From Monoraphidium neglectum (taxonomy: Eukaryota; Chlorophyta; Chlorophyceae; Sphaeropleales; Selenastraceae), in contig NW_014013205.1 of NCBI RefSeq assembly GCF_000611645.1, forward strand, positions 1-27,310: DNA of 27,310 nt. The letters are read 5' to 3'. Positions 1 through 10,205 of the stretch are shown in pieces (within the stretch, counting starts at the first letter, position 1; each line of letters opens with the position of its first letter). The position numbers and the translations under genes are program-made. The notes under the pieces were generated by a model. That model was not told the origin of the DNA. It was given only the letters and a program-made list of their open reading frames with translations, and made no database searches.

Positions 1-825
1 ACCGGCGTCGCCGCCGCGCCCGCCGTCCCTGCCGCCGCGCCGCTCCTGCGGCAAATGGTGCTGAATGTACTCGATGCTCTCCACGTCCAGCCGCGCCGCC
101 GCCGCGCGCGCCGCACGGTCAGCGCTGCTGACGTCATCGTCCAGGTCGCTGCTGAAGTCCCCATAGTCGTCAGAGTCCAACGCGCGGCCCCGATTACCGC
201 CGTCGGCGCCGCCGTTTGCGTCGCGGCGCGTGGGGGCGGGAGCGGAGCTCTCGCCGGCGCCGCCGGCGTGTGCGGCTGCCATCTGGCCGAGGACGGCGCT
301 GCGCATTTTGTTGATCGCCTCTGCATTGTTCAGCAGGGACTGCGGGGCGGGAAAAAACGAGTGGAAGATGAGCAGACGGCGCGAGCACCGGCGCTACGCA
401 TCCGGCGTAAGATGCCCATGCGGACGGCCATGCAGGCCCTGCGCCGCTCCATGCAAATCAGATTCGCCCGGCCGCGTTTCTACCTGGAACATAGCATCGC
501 TCATGGCTGGCGAGCCGCCTGTGTCGCGCTCCTCGTCACCACCCATTGAGGCGGATGCGGAAGAGGACCACTCCAGGTGCCCCTCATCCTGCTCACGGCC
601 CGCGCGCCGCCGCTTGGCCTGCTTGGGGCCGCCTCCGGCGCCGCTCGAGGGGCCGCCGCCGCCGCTTGCGCCGCCGTCGCGGCTGCGCAGGCCGCCGCTG
701 CCGGCACTGCGGCTCGCACCGGCGCGGGCGAGGCGGGCGCTGGCAGTCCGCGTGGTGCGGAGCTGTAGCGGCGGCGCGGGCCGCGCCACCGCCGCGCGCA
801 TCGCTAGCCGTCGCAGAAGCAGCAT
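1..825 (-). CDS. Unrecognised protein, 5' part only (partial at left edge)
   Basis: Two exons are visible on the minus strand: 825-484 and 339-1 (still open at the edge). The intron 483-340 has a GTAGAA donor and a CCCCGCAG acceptor, and the exons join in phase 0, giving 227 residues. The N-terminus (MLLLRRLAMRAAVARP...) is Arg/Ala/Ser-rich without acidic residues for about 45 residues, like a mitochondrial or plastid transit peptide. A Gly/Ser-rich stretch and a basic KRRRAGRE patch follow, the latter possibly a nuclear signal instead. Exon 2 begins SLLNNAEAINKMRSAVLGQM and leads into an acidic segment (DSDDYGDFSSDLDDD). I do not recognise the family. A later start at MSDAMFQ (shortly before the intron) is possible. 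The gene is divergent from the one starting at 1146. Open frame, sensible splice sites and composition suggest it is real; function is unknown. Confidence 0.5.
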
Positions 826-1145
826 GCTGTATCTGTGACTGGCGAAAAGGAGGGGCAGATTCTAGACCACTGTATGTATGTGCTACCAATACATATATGA
901 TACTTGCTGCTTGATCAATTCAACAGCGGGCACGCGGTCGTCGATGTGGCAGCGTACGTGGGACAAGCACTTTCAATTAAAACGTGCACGTTCCTATATG
1001 CCTGCAATTATTTGCGCCTGTATTATAGTATCCCTTCTTCCTGAAAGACAATCCAGACTCCTGAGTGATCTTTGTGACCTCAAGTGACACCGGCTGGACG
1101 AGCCCAATGACGTTGATCCCACCTAACAGTTGCATTGACTGCAGG
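826..1145. promoter_or_regulatory. Divergent intergenic region
   Basis: This 320-base gap separates the start of the leftmost minus-strand gene from the start of the plus-strand mTERF-like gene, so it should hold both promoters. It is much more AT-rich than the flanking exons, with TATA-like patches near 890-900 (acatatatga) and 1020-1030 (tattatagta). No specific factor site can be named. Confidence 0.35.
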
Positions 1146-2299
1146 ATGCGCGCATCCTCACGCGCGTCCCTCTGCCGGCCGTGCGGCCTAGCGCTCGCCA
1201 GGCCACCCCGCGTGCTGCGGCGCCCGCGCTCCACTCCATCGGCCGCGTCGGCCTCGCCAGAGGGTGCCGGCGCCGCGGCCGCGGCGCCGCTGACAGCACA
1301 GCAGGAGGAGGACCGCTTCCACGAGGCGTACGCCAAGGTGCGCGCCGGCACCCGCGCGGGGAGCGACGCGCCTGCTGACGTGCCATCCGACCGTCCCCGC
1401 CCGCACCCTCAAAACCTCGCACCCACCTCCACCCCCACATGCACCATCTGTCCCCCACCCCCTTGACGCTGGCACACCCGCCAGGCCTTCACCGTGTCTC
1501 AGCTGTACAACGTAAACCGCCCGCCGCCGGTGCCGCTCACCGAATACGAGCAGCGGCGCAAGCGGCGCGATGCCGAGGAGATCCTGGCGGTGCGGGCGAG
1601 CTGAGCGCTTTTCAAACAATCAAATCGACAGATGCCTAGTGATGCGCACTACCCTGCACTCGTGATCCCTGGAGTATTTGTCATAAGCCGTCACCTTCCC
1701 TCCTCACAAATAGCCGTGCCGGCGGCGGTCGTACCACATATGCTCAGCCAGCACGGGCAGTGCCGGCTCTGACGTCGTCGCAACCCCCCCGCCGACGCCG
1801 CCTCCCCGCTGACGCCGCGCCGCCCTCGAAGGCCGCCAAGAAGCAGGGGAAGGCGCAGGACGCAGTGAAAGAGGGCCTGCAGCAGCTGGAGGCGCTGCTG
1901 CCCGATATCGTCGACCTCAACAGGTTCGGCCTAGCCGGGGTGATCCTGCGGCGCACCTCGGCCCCCCGCAAGCCACCCCCTGCTTCCCCACGCAGCCGTC
2001 GCGGTGGTATAGCGCTGATCTAGTACTTGAACCGGTGCGCGGCAGTCAGCCCGTGGGCCCTGCTCTTGCGCCGCACACCCAGAGCCGCTGGGCACAAACC
2101 GCCACAGACCTCCTGAGACGCGCGTGGTGCTTCGCGCCGCCGCCCCAAAACCAACCGCCCCCGGCCCGCCAGGATGCGCGCGCGGGACTGGGTGGGCCTC
2201 GCGCTGGACGTCAATGGGGTGGCTGCAAAGCTGATCCTCCTCAAGACCCTCTACCCGAACGCCGACGGTGGGCGGCCGCGCTTCGCTGCTTCTACCGCC

Positions 2300-2337
<38 letters not shown>

Positions 2338-2363
2338 TGCTGCTGCTGCTGCTGCTGCTGCTA

Positions 2364-2401
<38 letters not shown>

Positions 2402-4434
2402 TTGGTGGCGCGGTTGAGCCACAGGGGCACCACAGCAGCCGGCCCTCTGATCGTCTGCCACTGCCACAGCAGCGGGCTTCTAGATTGCACGACGGGAATT
2501 CGTGGGACAATCCGTCGGCCATGATGCATGCGCAGCGGCAGCCATGCATGCATACCAAGCTGCGCCTACGCATGCGTGCCGCATGCGCAGCTGTGCACAT
2601 GCATGTGCGCAGCAGCACCCGCGGGCTGGCTTGCAGTGCAGCCGAGTCGTGTGCTCTGCGCCCTCAGCTGCGCGATGCCGCCCCCTGGCATCCGCCTAGT
2701 CAGCATGGGCACGGGCCGCATGCAGCATGCACGCCCCACCCTCTTCATGGCGCCTCGCATCCCATGCGCATGCACACGCTCCCGCGCCCGCTGCTCCCGC
2801 TCCCCAGTGTTCAGCATGGTCACGTTGCGCCCGAAGACGCTGCTGCAATCAGAGGCGGCGATGCAGGCAGACGGGGGCGAGGTGCTGCGGCTGCTGTCTA
2901 AGGCAAAGGATGTCTGCGCCATCGTGCAGGTGGGGCGACCGAAGCACCCAACGCCCCACGATAAGCAATCCCACAAGGTTTACAACCCCCAAACACAGTA
3001 TGATTACGATCGCATTTATGTGTTGTTCCGCAAGTCCATCGTGTGGCATCGTCTGTGGGCGCAGGGTTCCCTACCTCTCTGGCAGCTGATGCCCACTGCA
3101 CCCGGTGGTGCAGTCGTTCCTTCGCAGAGCAGCGTCGCTCCACCCCAGAGCTGCCCGGCGTTGTGAAGAGCGGTCGGCAGGCCCGACGCGCGCCATTCGT
3201 GAACCTGCTCTGCAACCGCCTGCAAGCCCCTCGATGGCACGCGGCCTTTGCACCCACACCCCCATCCCGTTTCCCCTCCCTTCAATGCTGAACGCCCGCC
3301 TGCGGCCTCCTCCCTTGCCGCTCACACGTGAGCTGCTCTCTAGGGCTGCTGGTTCCACCAGCTGCAGCGAACTTCAAGAGCAAATCGCACCCCTTTCCTT
3401 CTTATCCCCTTCATTCTCAGGCAGTCCCTGAGCTCACAGATCCCACCCAGCTGGGCCGCTCCCTGGTTTGGCTCCGCGCCGCCTTCCCCGGGCAGGACCC
3501 TGTGGCGCTGCTGCAGGTGAGGAGACGGTGCAGGGTTTGGGGCTCAGGGTTCAGGGTTCAACGGCCAGGGCAGGCCGGGCCTGCGTGCGGCGCCTGGAAG
3601 GTCCCTCGAGGCGAATGAGAGGCAGCCGGCGGCGTCGCCATCCACGTCGGCCGAGGCGAGCACTCTGCCGCCAGCACCGCCTGCCATTCGCAGCGTCCAC
3701 AGGCGCCGCAGCGTCGGAGCAGCGTCGGAGCAGGGCAGCGGCAAACAGCTCTTGCGGCCGGTCAGCCGCTGCTCTGATTGTCAACGGCCAGCGATGCTTG
3801 CATGCAGCTGCACGCGGTCGCGGCCCTGTGGAGGTGGGCGGCTGACTCTGCGGCAATGGCCACCCCTTGCGCAGGAGAACCCCTTGATCCTCCGCAACAT
3901 CGGAGAGTCCAATGTCGAGGACAGCGCGGTAAGCAGGGGTTTCAAACGAGAGGACGGCGAGGCGCCTCCTGGGTACCGCGGGGGGATGGCCAGCCGAGGT
4001 GGAGGGGAAGGGCCGGAGGGGAGCAGTCGAGCTGGTCCCCCTGAGCAGCGCTGAGCCACCACCAGGCAGCGCGCCCGACTCAGAGAGAGGCGCCGCGCGC
4101 CGCAGGAGTCGGGCCTGTTCACGTGAACTTGGGCCGCTGCTGTGGTCTCTCCGTTTGGAGGCGCCCCTCGCCCGCGTGACTATGAGGCGCGTCGTCCTTC
4201 TCGCACGGCCGCAGCCCGCACCCTGCCACCGCAGCCGCCCCTCCCCTGTCGATTCGACCCTGCGCTTTGCAAGTTGTACCCCCCTTAGAATGCATCGATC
4301 TTGCCCGCACAACTCATTGCCGCCCCTTGCACTCACAACTCATCGCCGCCACCGCGACGTGGGGCCGCTGCGTGATGTCACCGCCGCGCGTCATCGCCGC
4401 GCAGGAGTACGGGGAGATGACGACAAAAGATTGA
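1146..4434 (+). CDS. Probable organelle-targeted protein with mTERF-like helical repeats
   Basis: Proposed exons are 1146-1337, 1485-1589, 1748-1923, 2173-2267, 2808-2929, 3421-3516, 3875-3928 and 4405-4434. Phases agree at all seven junctions, giving 289 residues. The start at 1146 yields an Arg/Ala/Ser-rich, acid-free leader (MRASSRASLCRPCGLALARP) typical of mitochondrial or plastid targeting. The C-terminal half has two similar helical units, KLILLKTLYPNADVFSMVTL and SLVWLRAAFPGQDPVALLQ, each followed by a short 'LL/LIL' segment. This resembles the repeats of mTERF proteins, which bind organellar nucleic acid to control transcription or RNA processing; the assignment is by pattern only. 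If exon 2 is not spliced at 1589, it reads to a TGA at 1602, giving a 103-residue protein; the spliced model explains the downstream exons better because they lack their own ATG. The last exon stops at a suspicious in-frame TGA (see separate entry). Confidence 0.62.
2295..2399 (+). repeat. CCG/CTG trinucleotide repeat in an intron
   Basis: About 105 bases of nearly uninterrupted triplets lie inside the 540-base intron 2268-2807 of the mTERF-like gene. The first part is CCG/GCC units, switching near 2335 to CTG units with one ATT interruption. Read on the other strand the second part is a CAG tract. Open frames through it on both strands are low-complexity by-products and not genes. Confidence 0.95.
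2520..2620. repeat. Cluster of ATGCATGC-type palindromic words in an intron
   Basis: Within the same intron, the words gcatgc, atgcat and tgcatg recur many times (for example near 2522-2530, 2543-2552, 2570-2586 and 2598-2610). These are short self-complementary purine-pyrimidine alternations. No function is evident; they may form weak hairpins in the intron RNA. Confidence 0.6.
2930..3420 (+). other. Intron of the mTERF-like gene, no separate gene seen
   Basis: A 491-base intron with a GTGGGG donor and a pyrimidine-rich end (ccctttccttcttatccccttcattctcag). It holds AT-richer stretches (2990-3030) but no convincing coding signal, repeat or RNA gene. Confidence 0.55.
3517..3874 (+). other. 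Intron of the mTERF-like gene with degenerate GGGTTCA repeats
   Basis: A 358-base intron (donor GTGAGG, acceptor ttgcgcag). Near 3533-3560 it has a few copies of gggtt(c/t)(a/g), vaguely like plant telomere repeats but too short and irregular to be one. The rest is GC-rich without coding signal. The next intron, 3929-4404 (donor GTAAGC, acceptor cgccgcgcag), likewise shows nothing recognisable. Confidence 0.5.
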
Positions 4435-4584
4435 CTCGCGGTGGAGCTGGAGGTCGCCCTCCAGTTCCAAGCTGACCTGTCACGCGCCGCCGGCCTGCCC
4501 GCCGGCCAGCGCCTCCCAAGCCCGCTCGAGCGCGGCGAAATCCCTTCAACTTCAGGATCTGATGTTGAAGATCTCGGACCCTAA
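4432..4584 (+). other. In-frame TGA followed by open continuation of the last exon
   Basis: The last exon of the mTERF-like gene reads EYGEMTTKD, then TGA at 4432-4434. The same frame then stays open for 49 codons (LAVELEVALQFQADLSRAAG...) to a TAA at 4582-4584. The codons after TGA are GC-rich at third positions and the peptide looks helical, like the preceding protein. Possible explanations: a TGG-to-TGA change (sequence error, allele or pseudogenization), stop readthrough or selenocysteine, or an alternative acceptor after 4464 (ccctccag) that would join exon 7 in phase 0 and skip the TGA. The sequence alone does not decide. Confidence 0.5.
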
Positions 4585-5340
4585 CACAAGGCCTCAAAGC
4601 CTCGGACCTGCCGGGCATTTGCCTGGCCGATCAGTTTAATTGCAGGTGCAGGGCGTTGCCTGTCACTTCCTTCGCCCCGCTGTATGTGCTTGGCTCGCTG
4701 CCGACCATTGTTGGGCAGCACGCAATTTTGCATACTCGTTGACCAGCATTCCGCCAATGTTCCTCCTGCATTGTGATGTACATACGGGCCCGTGCCCTGA
4801 GCTGACCGCGCCATACTTGCTCCCGCCCCTTGGACCCGCGAGTGTAAATCGTGTGAGTAGCAAGGCCCTGGAAACGGTTGCAGGAGGCGCGCCTCGCTCG
4901 ACTCACTTGCAATTGTTTACTTGTCCCTGTGAAGGCTGCATGCGGCATGGTGCAAAATGCAACAACAACGGCAAAGGTGCAGCCACAAGGGTTGAATCGG
5001 CCGTGCAGGGAGGGGACGTCCCCACGAATACAAGAATCTCTGTTCTGCAAGGCGAATGGCAGCAGGCAGCATTGGTAGGCGCGGATGCGCACACAGCAAC
5101 CAACCAATAGATGACAAGGAGGGTTTCAAATCCGAGGGTCGTTGCTGCATTGCCTGCAAAGAAACCTGGACAAAAACAACAATCATGACCTATCCACAAC
5201 AGGCGCAACACCCATCCGTTTGACCTGCAGGAGCGTCACAAAACGCCCTGCTGCACGCGCACGTCACCCACGCCTGCTTGTAACATTTCGATGGTCAAAC
5301 GGTCAAAACCAGTCAAACACGCCGGATGGGGTCGATCAAA
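4585..5340. other. Intergenic region between convergent genes
   Basis: About 750 bases between the 3' end of the mTERF-like gene (plus) and the 3' end of the secreted-protein gene (minus). It should contain both 3' untranslated regions. Base composition is more balanced than in the exons. The open frames here on both strands show no domain, biased codon use or splice structure that supports a gene. Confidence 0.5.
4843..4847 (+). other. Candidate polyadenylation signal TGTAA
   Basis: First TGTAA after the mTERF-like gene, about 260 bases past the TAA at 4584 and about 410 past the TGA at 4434. TGTAA is the usual polyadenylation signal in green algae. Assignment is by position and motif only. 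Confidence 0.4.
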
Positions 5341-7863
5341 TCAAGCGTCCCAGTTAAACTTGCACTTGGCGATTTCTGAACTCCCTGAGAACTTCTTTTT
5401 GACGTCGTCCGCGCTCAAAGGGTCCTGCACCGCAAGCCGCTTGTAGACGCCCGTTGCAAACTCGGCAGCTGCCTTGCAGCCGCTCGTCTGGATGGTCTTT
5501 GATATGGCTGTGACGATGTCATCAAGCAGGCCTGACGCGTCTCCTACGTAAGGGTGCACGATACAAGGGGGCTGCGTGGGGCGGCAACTTCCACAGGACG
5601 TATGTATCGCAGAGGTGAAAACCGTGTGCTTTTGAAGCCAAACCCTTGCAGATGTGTACGTTTGTCAGCAACCCAAATGCCCGCCCCTAGGGCCTGCACC
5701 TTGGAAAATTGTGATATCCAGTGTGTAAGCATTTCAGGGAACGCTCCTTCCCTCAGAACCCCCCCCCCCCCTGCCCCCTGCACTTTGACCCTGCAGAGAG
5801 GAAAAGCGCACCCTGCACACCGACGACCTCCGCCATAGCGCTGGTGAAGGCGTTGGCCAGCTGGCCGCTGGTGCCAGCCTGGCGGGCCTTGGGGATGGCC
5901 TGCTTGTATATCGATATGATGTTCGCCTTGTCAGCGATTCCTGAGAGCGGTTGGTCGATAATCCACCAGTGCAACAGTGAGCTTAAAGAAGGCCGAAATG
6001 GGCAGGTGTGAGTCAGGATGCAGCAGGCATACGGCAGGCTTCAGCAGCATGAGGCGTGGTGGGCCGTGTATCTTGGCAGGGGGTGGAGGCCACGGCTTGG
6101 AATGAATGGGCCACGTGGTCATAAATGGTGGGCTTTGAAGGAGGCTTGCCTCATCGGCCTTGCTCAATCGCATGCACGGCCGTCTGCTGTGGCAGACGCG
6201 CCGCAATGCGTACGTGCTTGCACTCGCACCCGACAGTGACACCGAGGTGACTGCGCTCGCAAAGCTGCACCCGTCCTTGGCGGCGGCGGTCACCAGCGCG
6301 TACGCCGCCGCGTCCAGCTGTGTCTCCGTCGCCAGCCCGCACGACGACGCGCTGATGAGAGAGACTGACACGGCGCTCGCGTTGCGCATGTAGCCGCTGC
6401 ACGGGCTGGAGGGGGGCGGCTGGTTGAACACTACGCTAGTGGCGAGCTTGAGCAGGCGGCGCGTCCAGCAGCCGCGGCCCTTGACCTGTTTGAGCATTGC
6501 GGGCGGTGTGATTTCTGGGGTGGCAGACGTGTGCGGCTCGATGTCGGCGGGGCTCTTGTTGCGGTGTGTTCGAGCTGTCTCGGGCGCTCTTCAATTTCAA
6601 GAGAAACATTCCAATGTGCACCGAGAACCTGCTAAATCAGGGAAAGGATGGGCGCTGCCCTCAACCCAGGCGCCGGCCCCACAGGCTGTCGTTTCGCGTC
6701 CAGCCGGTGCACGCACGACTGCATAAGCCAGGAGCTTGGCGCCAGCAGCCGCGTCGACGGACCTCAGGGACTTGTACATCTCTGAGGCGGAGGGTTTCAG
6801 GCGTGAAGTGTGATGCATCAAGCGCTGTGAAATTCACCGCCCGGGTTAGGGGCGTGGACGACGGTCCACAATGCCATGTCCGCAAGCAACCAAGGGAACG
6901 CCAGCCTGCAACCACGACCGGCCAGCTGCAGAGGCCCCCTGACGCCTCGCCCGTTTGGCCGACGTGCAGCCTCTCAGCCCTGTTGCGCACCGAACGACGT
7001 CATGCCCGCCAGGCCGCAGTGCCCCCCATCGGCCAGGTCATTAAAGGAAGTTATGGCCTCGGTGATCATCGCGATCTTCCCGTCGCCGCTCATTGAGCGA
7101 ATAGCCGCGCCGACGGCCGAGGCAACCGCCTTGGCCTTCTGGCTGCTGTCCGCGATTGAGAAGGTCTGGGTTAGCGCATCCGCCATCTGGCCTTTGGCGT
7201 TGTCGGCGCCTGGCGGAGCCAAGGAGTGGCGGTATTGGCGGCGGGGCGCAGTACATTTCTTGCTTGCACCAGTCAGGAAAGCGAGCCGCCACCTGCGGCC
7301 GCATGCTCTGGCAGTTTTCCCCAGACGACAGTCGGCCAATTCTATAATCAGTATGCCGTCCCGTCTAGCTGCAATTGGCGTTACCCAACCGCTTCTCCGA
7401 AACACCGCCCACTGCGCACCCCATAGCCAGCAACACCCTACTTCGTTTCGCACCGGTAATCGTCGCCGCGCCTACAGACAGGCCCGCTGTGAACGCCTCG
7501 GTGTCTCCGCTAGCTGCAGCTCCCACCATCGCACGCGCCGCCCCCTCCAGGTCACCGGTGCATCCAATGAACGCCACCATCGACACCGCCAGCGCCGCTG
7601 CACTGCGCTGCTTCGCCGGCAGGCCCGGGCAAGTGCTTGGGCACGCTGCGCATGTGATCAGACATTTATTTCACATCAGTTCAGTTGCATATGTTACTGG
7701 TTGCGATGCCGATGCACACGCGTCGAGCAGCCCGCTCCCTCGCGCCCCCAGAGAAAGATCCGCGTCACTCACCCCCCGTATTTCCTGATTTGACATCTTC
7801 GGCAACGCTAACGCGTGCTAGTGCAACCAGACAGAGGAGCGCGTAGGCCCAGCGGGGCGCCAT
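5341..7863 (-). CDS. Secreted Ala/Ser-rich protein, unrecognised family
   Basis: Seven exons on the minus strand: 7863-7773, 7645-7385, 7209-6991, 6781-6713, 6514-6230, 5940-5821 and 5543-5341. All junctions agree in phase 1, giving about 415 residues. Exon 2 could instead end at 7406 (408 residues), and the borders of exons 4 and 5 are the least certain. The start MAPRWAYALLCLVALARVSV is a clear signal peptide with likely cleavage after VSVA, so the product should enter the secretory pathway. The mature part is Ala/Ser/Thr-rich, predicted helical, with scattered cysteines; one stretch (SASSCGLATETQLDAAAYAL...KDGC) recalls the CTSxC...GC region of the plus-strand neighbours. It ends with a basic region (DDVKKKFSGSSEIAKCKFNW). 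Head-to-head with the gene at 8191. Probably a cell-wall or extracellular protein; no enzyme motif is seen. Confidence 0.7.
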
Positions 7864-8190
7864 CCTGACGCGAGCACGCGTCGCGATGTTACAATCGCGA
7901 AACGTTACAATTTGAAAGCTTATCACTCAGGTAGAGATCACGATCATCATGAGACAGGGCCGAGAAGCTGGGAGGTTTCAGCAGCTCCGCAGCACTCGCC
8001 TCTCACGCATCTTCACCCGTGCTCGAGGACCAAGCTCGCCGCAGTAACCCGACAAAACTTTGTTTGAGACTATCTCTAGTCGCCTATCTGTGCAAAAACC
8101 ACGTACGGTCATCAGCGTCAGGACACCCTTCCCATGCAGCCGCCGCGTACGGGCATCTGAAGGCGGCCACGCCGCGACATCTAGGCCGCA
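7864..8190. promoter_or_regulatory. Bidirectional promoter region between two secreted-protein genes
   Basis: This 327-base gap lies between the divergent starts at 7863 (minus) and 8191 (plus), both encoding signal peptides of probable extracellular proteins. It is AT-richer than its surroundings in 7885-7950 and 8050-8110. Shared regulation is plausible but no named element is visible. Confidence 0.4.
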
Positions 8191-10205
8191 ATGATGGGTA
8201 CACGGGCGATGTCACTTGGCGTCCTGGTGGTGGCGCTGTTGTCTGCGGCGTCGGCGGTGGACCCAGGGGACATCAGCACCTGCTCATCGACGAGTGAGCG
8301 CCGCCGCGCCTCGCGCCCGCTGCGGCCGCGCTGGGCGCTGACCATGCGCGTGCGGCGGCTGCAATACAAGGCAGCCCCATCACCAACCCGGGTCGCAGCA
8401 CACCTGCACGCCCCGCCTGCATCACGGCAACCTCGACGCCCGCACAAAAAAATGGGTAGCTCGCCCGGCTTTGCCTCATCCCCGCCACCCGTGACTCAGC
8501 AAGGGCTCACGCCCCAAATCCCCTCGCCCGTCGCCGCTCCTCGCCGCCTCGTCAACTTACAGACGGCACCCAGGTGCCGCACATCAACAGCGCGAGGACC
8601 TGCTCGTCGGTCTCCATCATATCCACGAGCGCCAAGGGCTTCTCCGCCGCCTTCAGCTCGAGCAAAACTGACGTCCTCGTATCAGCCGCCGGCGCCTGCG
8701 GCGACGCCGTCGCCGACGGCGTCGGCGCGATCTGCCACGGGCTCGACCCGGGCGCCGCCATCGTCGGCGCCGCCCAAATCTGCGCCAACGCGCTGGCCGC
8801 AGTGTACAGCCACACAGCATCCGGCGCGGTCACGGCGCCGTCCCTCAAGGCCTTGTTGGACCCCAAGACGTTCACCAGCCTCGCGCCCACAAAAGAGGGT
8901 TACTACCAGGCCTGCACGAGCAGCTGCAACAACGCTCAGTCCGCCGCCGAGGCGCTCGCGCAGGGCGCCGCGTGCGGCGCGACCGCCGCGACCGACGGCT
9001 GCGCGGCGGTCACTGCGGAGGTCCGGTCGACGGTGTTCGCGCGCACCTTTGCGCGCGTCGCGACCGACGGCTGGTCAAAGTCGTGCGCGCGCGGCTCGTC
9101 CGCCGCGCTGACGGGGACGACCACCATGGCGGCGTCCGCGGCCGCGTCGTTTGCCGGCGCAATCTCGCGCGTCGCGGCGAAGGCGTGCGCCTCCTGCCCG
9201 TCCTGCCGCTGCTCGCCGCTGCCCTCGCTCCCCGGCCTGAACTTCGCCGGCCGCTGGTCGGACGCGTTCTCGACGTTCGCCGCCGGCAAGGTCGGCGTCG
9301 CGCGCGCGCTCGCCGGCGCGAGCAGCGCGCTCTGCGCCAACGGCACCAAGGCGACGGCAAACGGCGAGGCGTCGGGGCTGATGCTGGCGGTCGCCGAGAT
9401 GGTGGGCGGCGCGGTGGGCAGCACCAAGGCGATGGCGTTCAAGCTCGGCGCGGGCGCGACGGCCTGCAGCGGGGCCAACCTGCAGACCGAGCTTGAGGTG
9501 GGCGGCGCGGGCGGGGTGTGTATTTTGTGCACAGAAGAGAGACACGGGCGGCAAGCTGCTGCCAATGGTCTGACCCAGACAGTCTGGGGGCTGCCATGAC
9601 TGGATGGACTACAGCGCATTTGCGCATCGCCCCTTCAAATCCTCGACCTCTTGGGGGTCAGCACAGGACGCCACGGAATCAGATTTGAATCTTTCTTTCA
9701 AGTGGCCCAACCATGATGCTCTATCCCAATCTCACTCAATCTTCCAACAAACACACGTCACCCACAGGCTATGAAGGAGGCCAGCAGCAAGGTAATCGCC
9801 GACGCCGGCGCCACCGTCTTCGGCGGCTGGTGCCCCAAAGCAGCCGCCAAGCTCTCCAACGTCCGCGTCCTCACGCGTGACGTCATCTCCAAGGCGACCA
9901 GCAAGTCCGCCGCGGTCTGCGGCGGCGAGCAGCGGCCGAGCTTCTTCGGTTCGTTGCTGCCGCACCCCTTCGGCCAGCCCAAAGACGTGTCTCAGAGGAG
10001 CGTCGTCGTGGATCTGCTGACGTCGCACGCGCCCCTCAGGGAGAGGTTCACGGAGACGCTGACGGAGGCGAAAAAGTGCGGCTGCCCGCCGTCGCTGTGC
10101 CTCTTCTGCAAAGCCGCCGACTCGGTGGGCAAGGTCGCGCCGCCGCCCGCGGCGAGGGAGAAGTCGCAGCGCGTCCAGGCTCCGAAGCAGCAGGCGGCTC
10201 CTTAG
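8191..10205 (+). CDS. Secreted cysteine-motif protein, tandem paralog 1
   Basis: Three exons: 8191-8293, 8563-9497 and 9768-10205 (junction phases 1 and 0), giving 491 residues. Residues 1-22 form a signal peptide (MMGTRAMSLGVLVVALLSAA, likely cut after ASA). The mature protein is Ala/Ser/Gly-rich with ordered cysteines. There is a YYQACTSSC...GAACGA...DGCAAV block near residues 145-180, a K-A-C-x2-C-x2-C-x-C motif at Cys243/246/249/251, and a C-x-C-x4-C-x2-C motif at Cys450/452/457/460 near the C-terminus. The same blocks occur in the gene at 11583, so this is a tandem duplicate. The cysteines may form disulfides outside the cell or bind metal; neither is shown. The C-terminus is basic and Pro/Gln/Ala-rich. 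I do not recognise a named family. In this exon very long open frames also run in other frames because of the GC bias; the spliced model is preferred for its signal peptide and paralog match. Confidence 0.85.

Noticed and set aside
1485..1604. Separate small gene of 103 residues ending at TGA 1602-1604
   Set aside because: Kept only as an alternative. An in-phase donor at 1590 and acceptor ending at 1747 connect it to downstream exons that otherwise lack a start.
2035..2901. 288-residue plus-strand frame across the CCG/CTG repeat
   Set aside because: It runs through an intron and the repeat; composition is Arg/Cys/His low-complexity. The mTERF-like exons lie in other frames.
3533..3560. Telomere-like gggttt/gggttca repeats
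   Set aside because: Only a few irregular copies inside an intron; not a telomere or clear interstitial array.
8936..9619. Minus-strand open frames opposite paralog 1
   Set aside because: High-GC antisense shadows; the plus strand has the signal peptide, conserved introns and a paralog.
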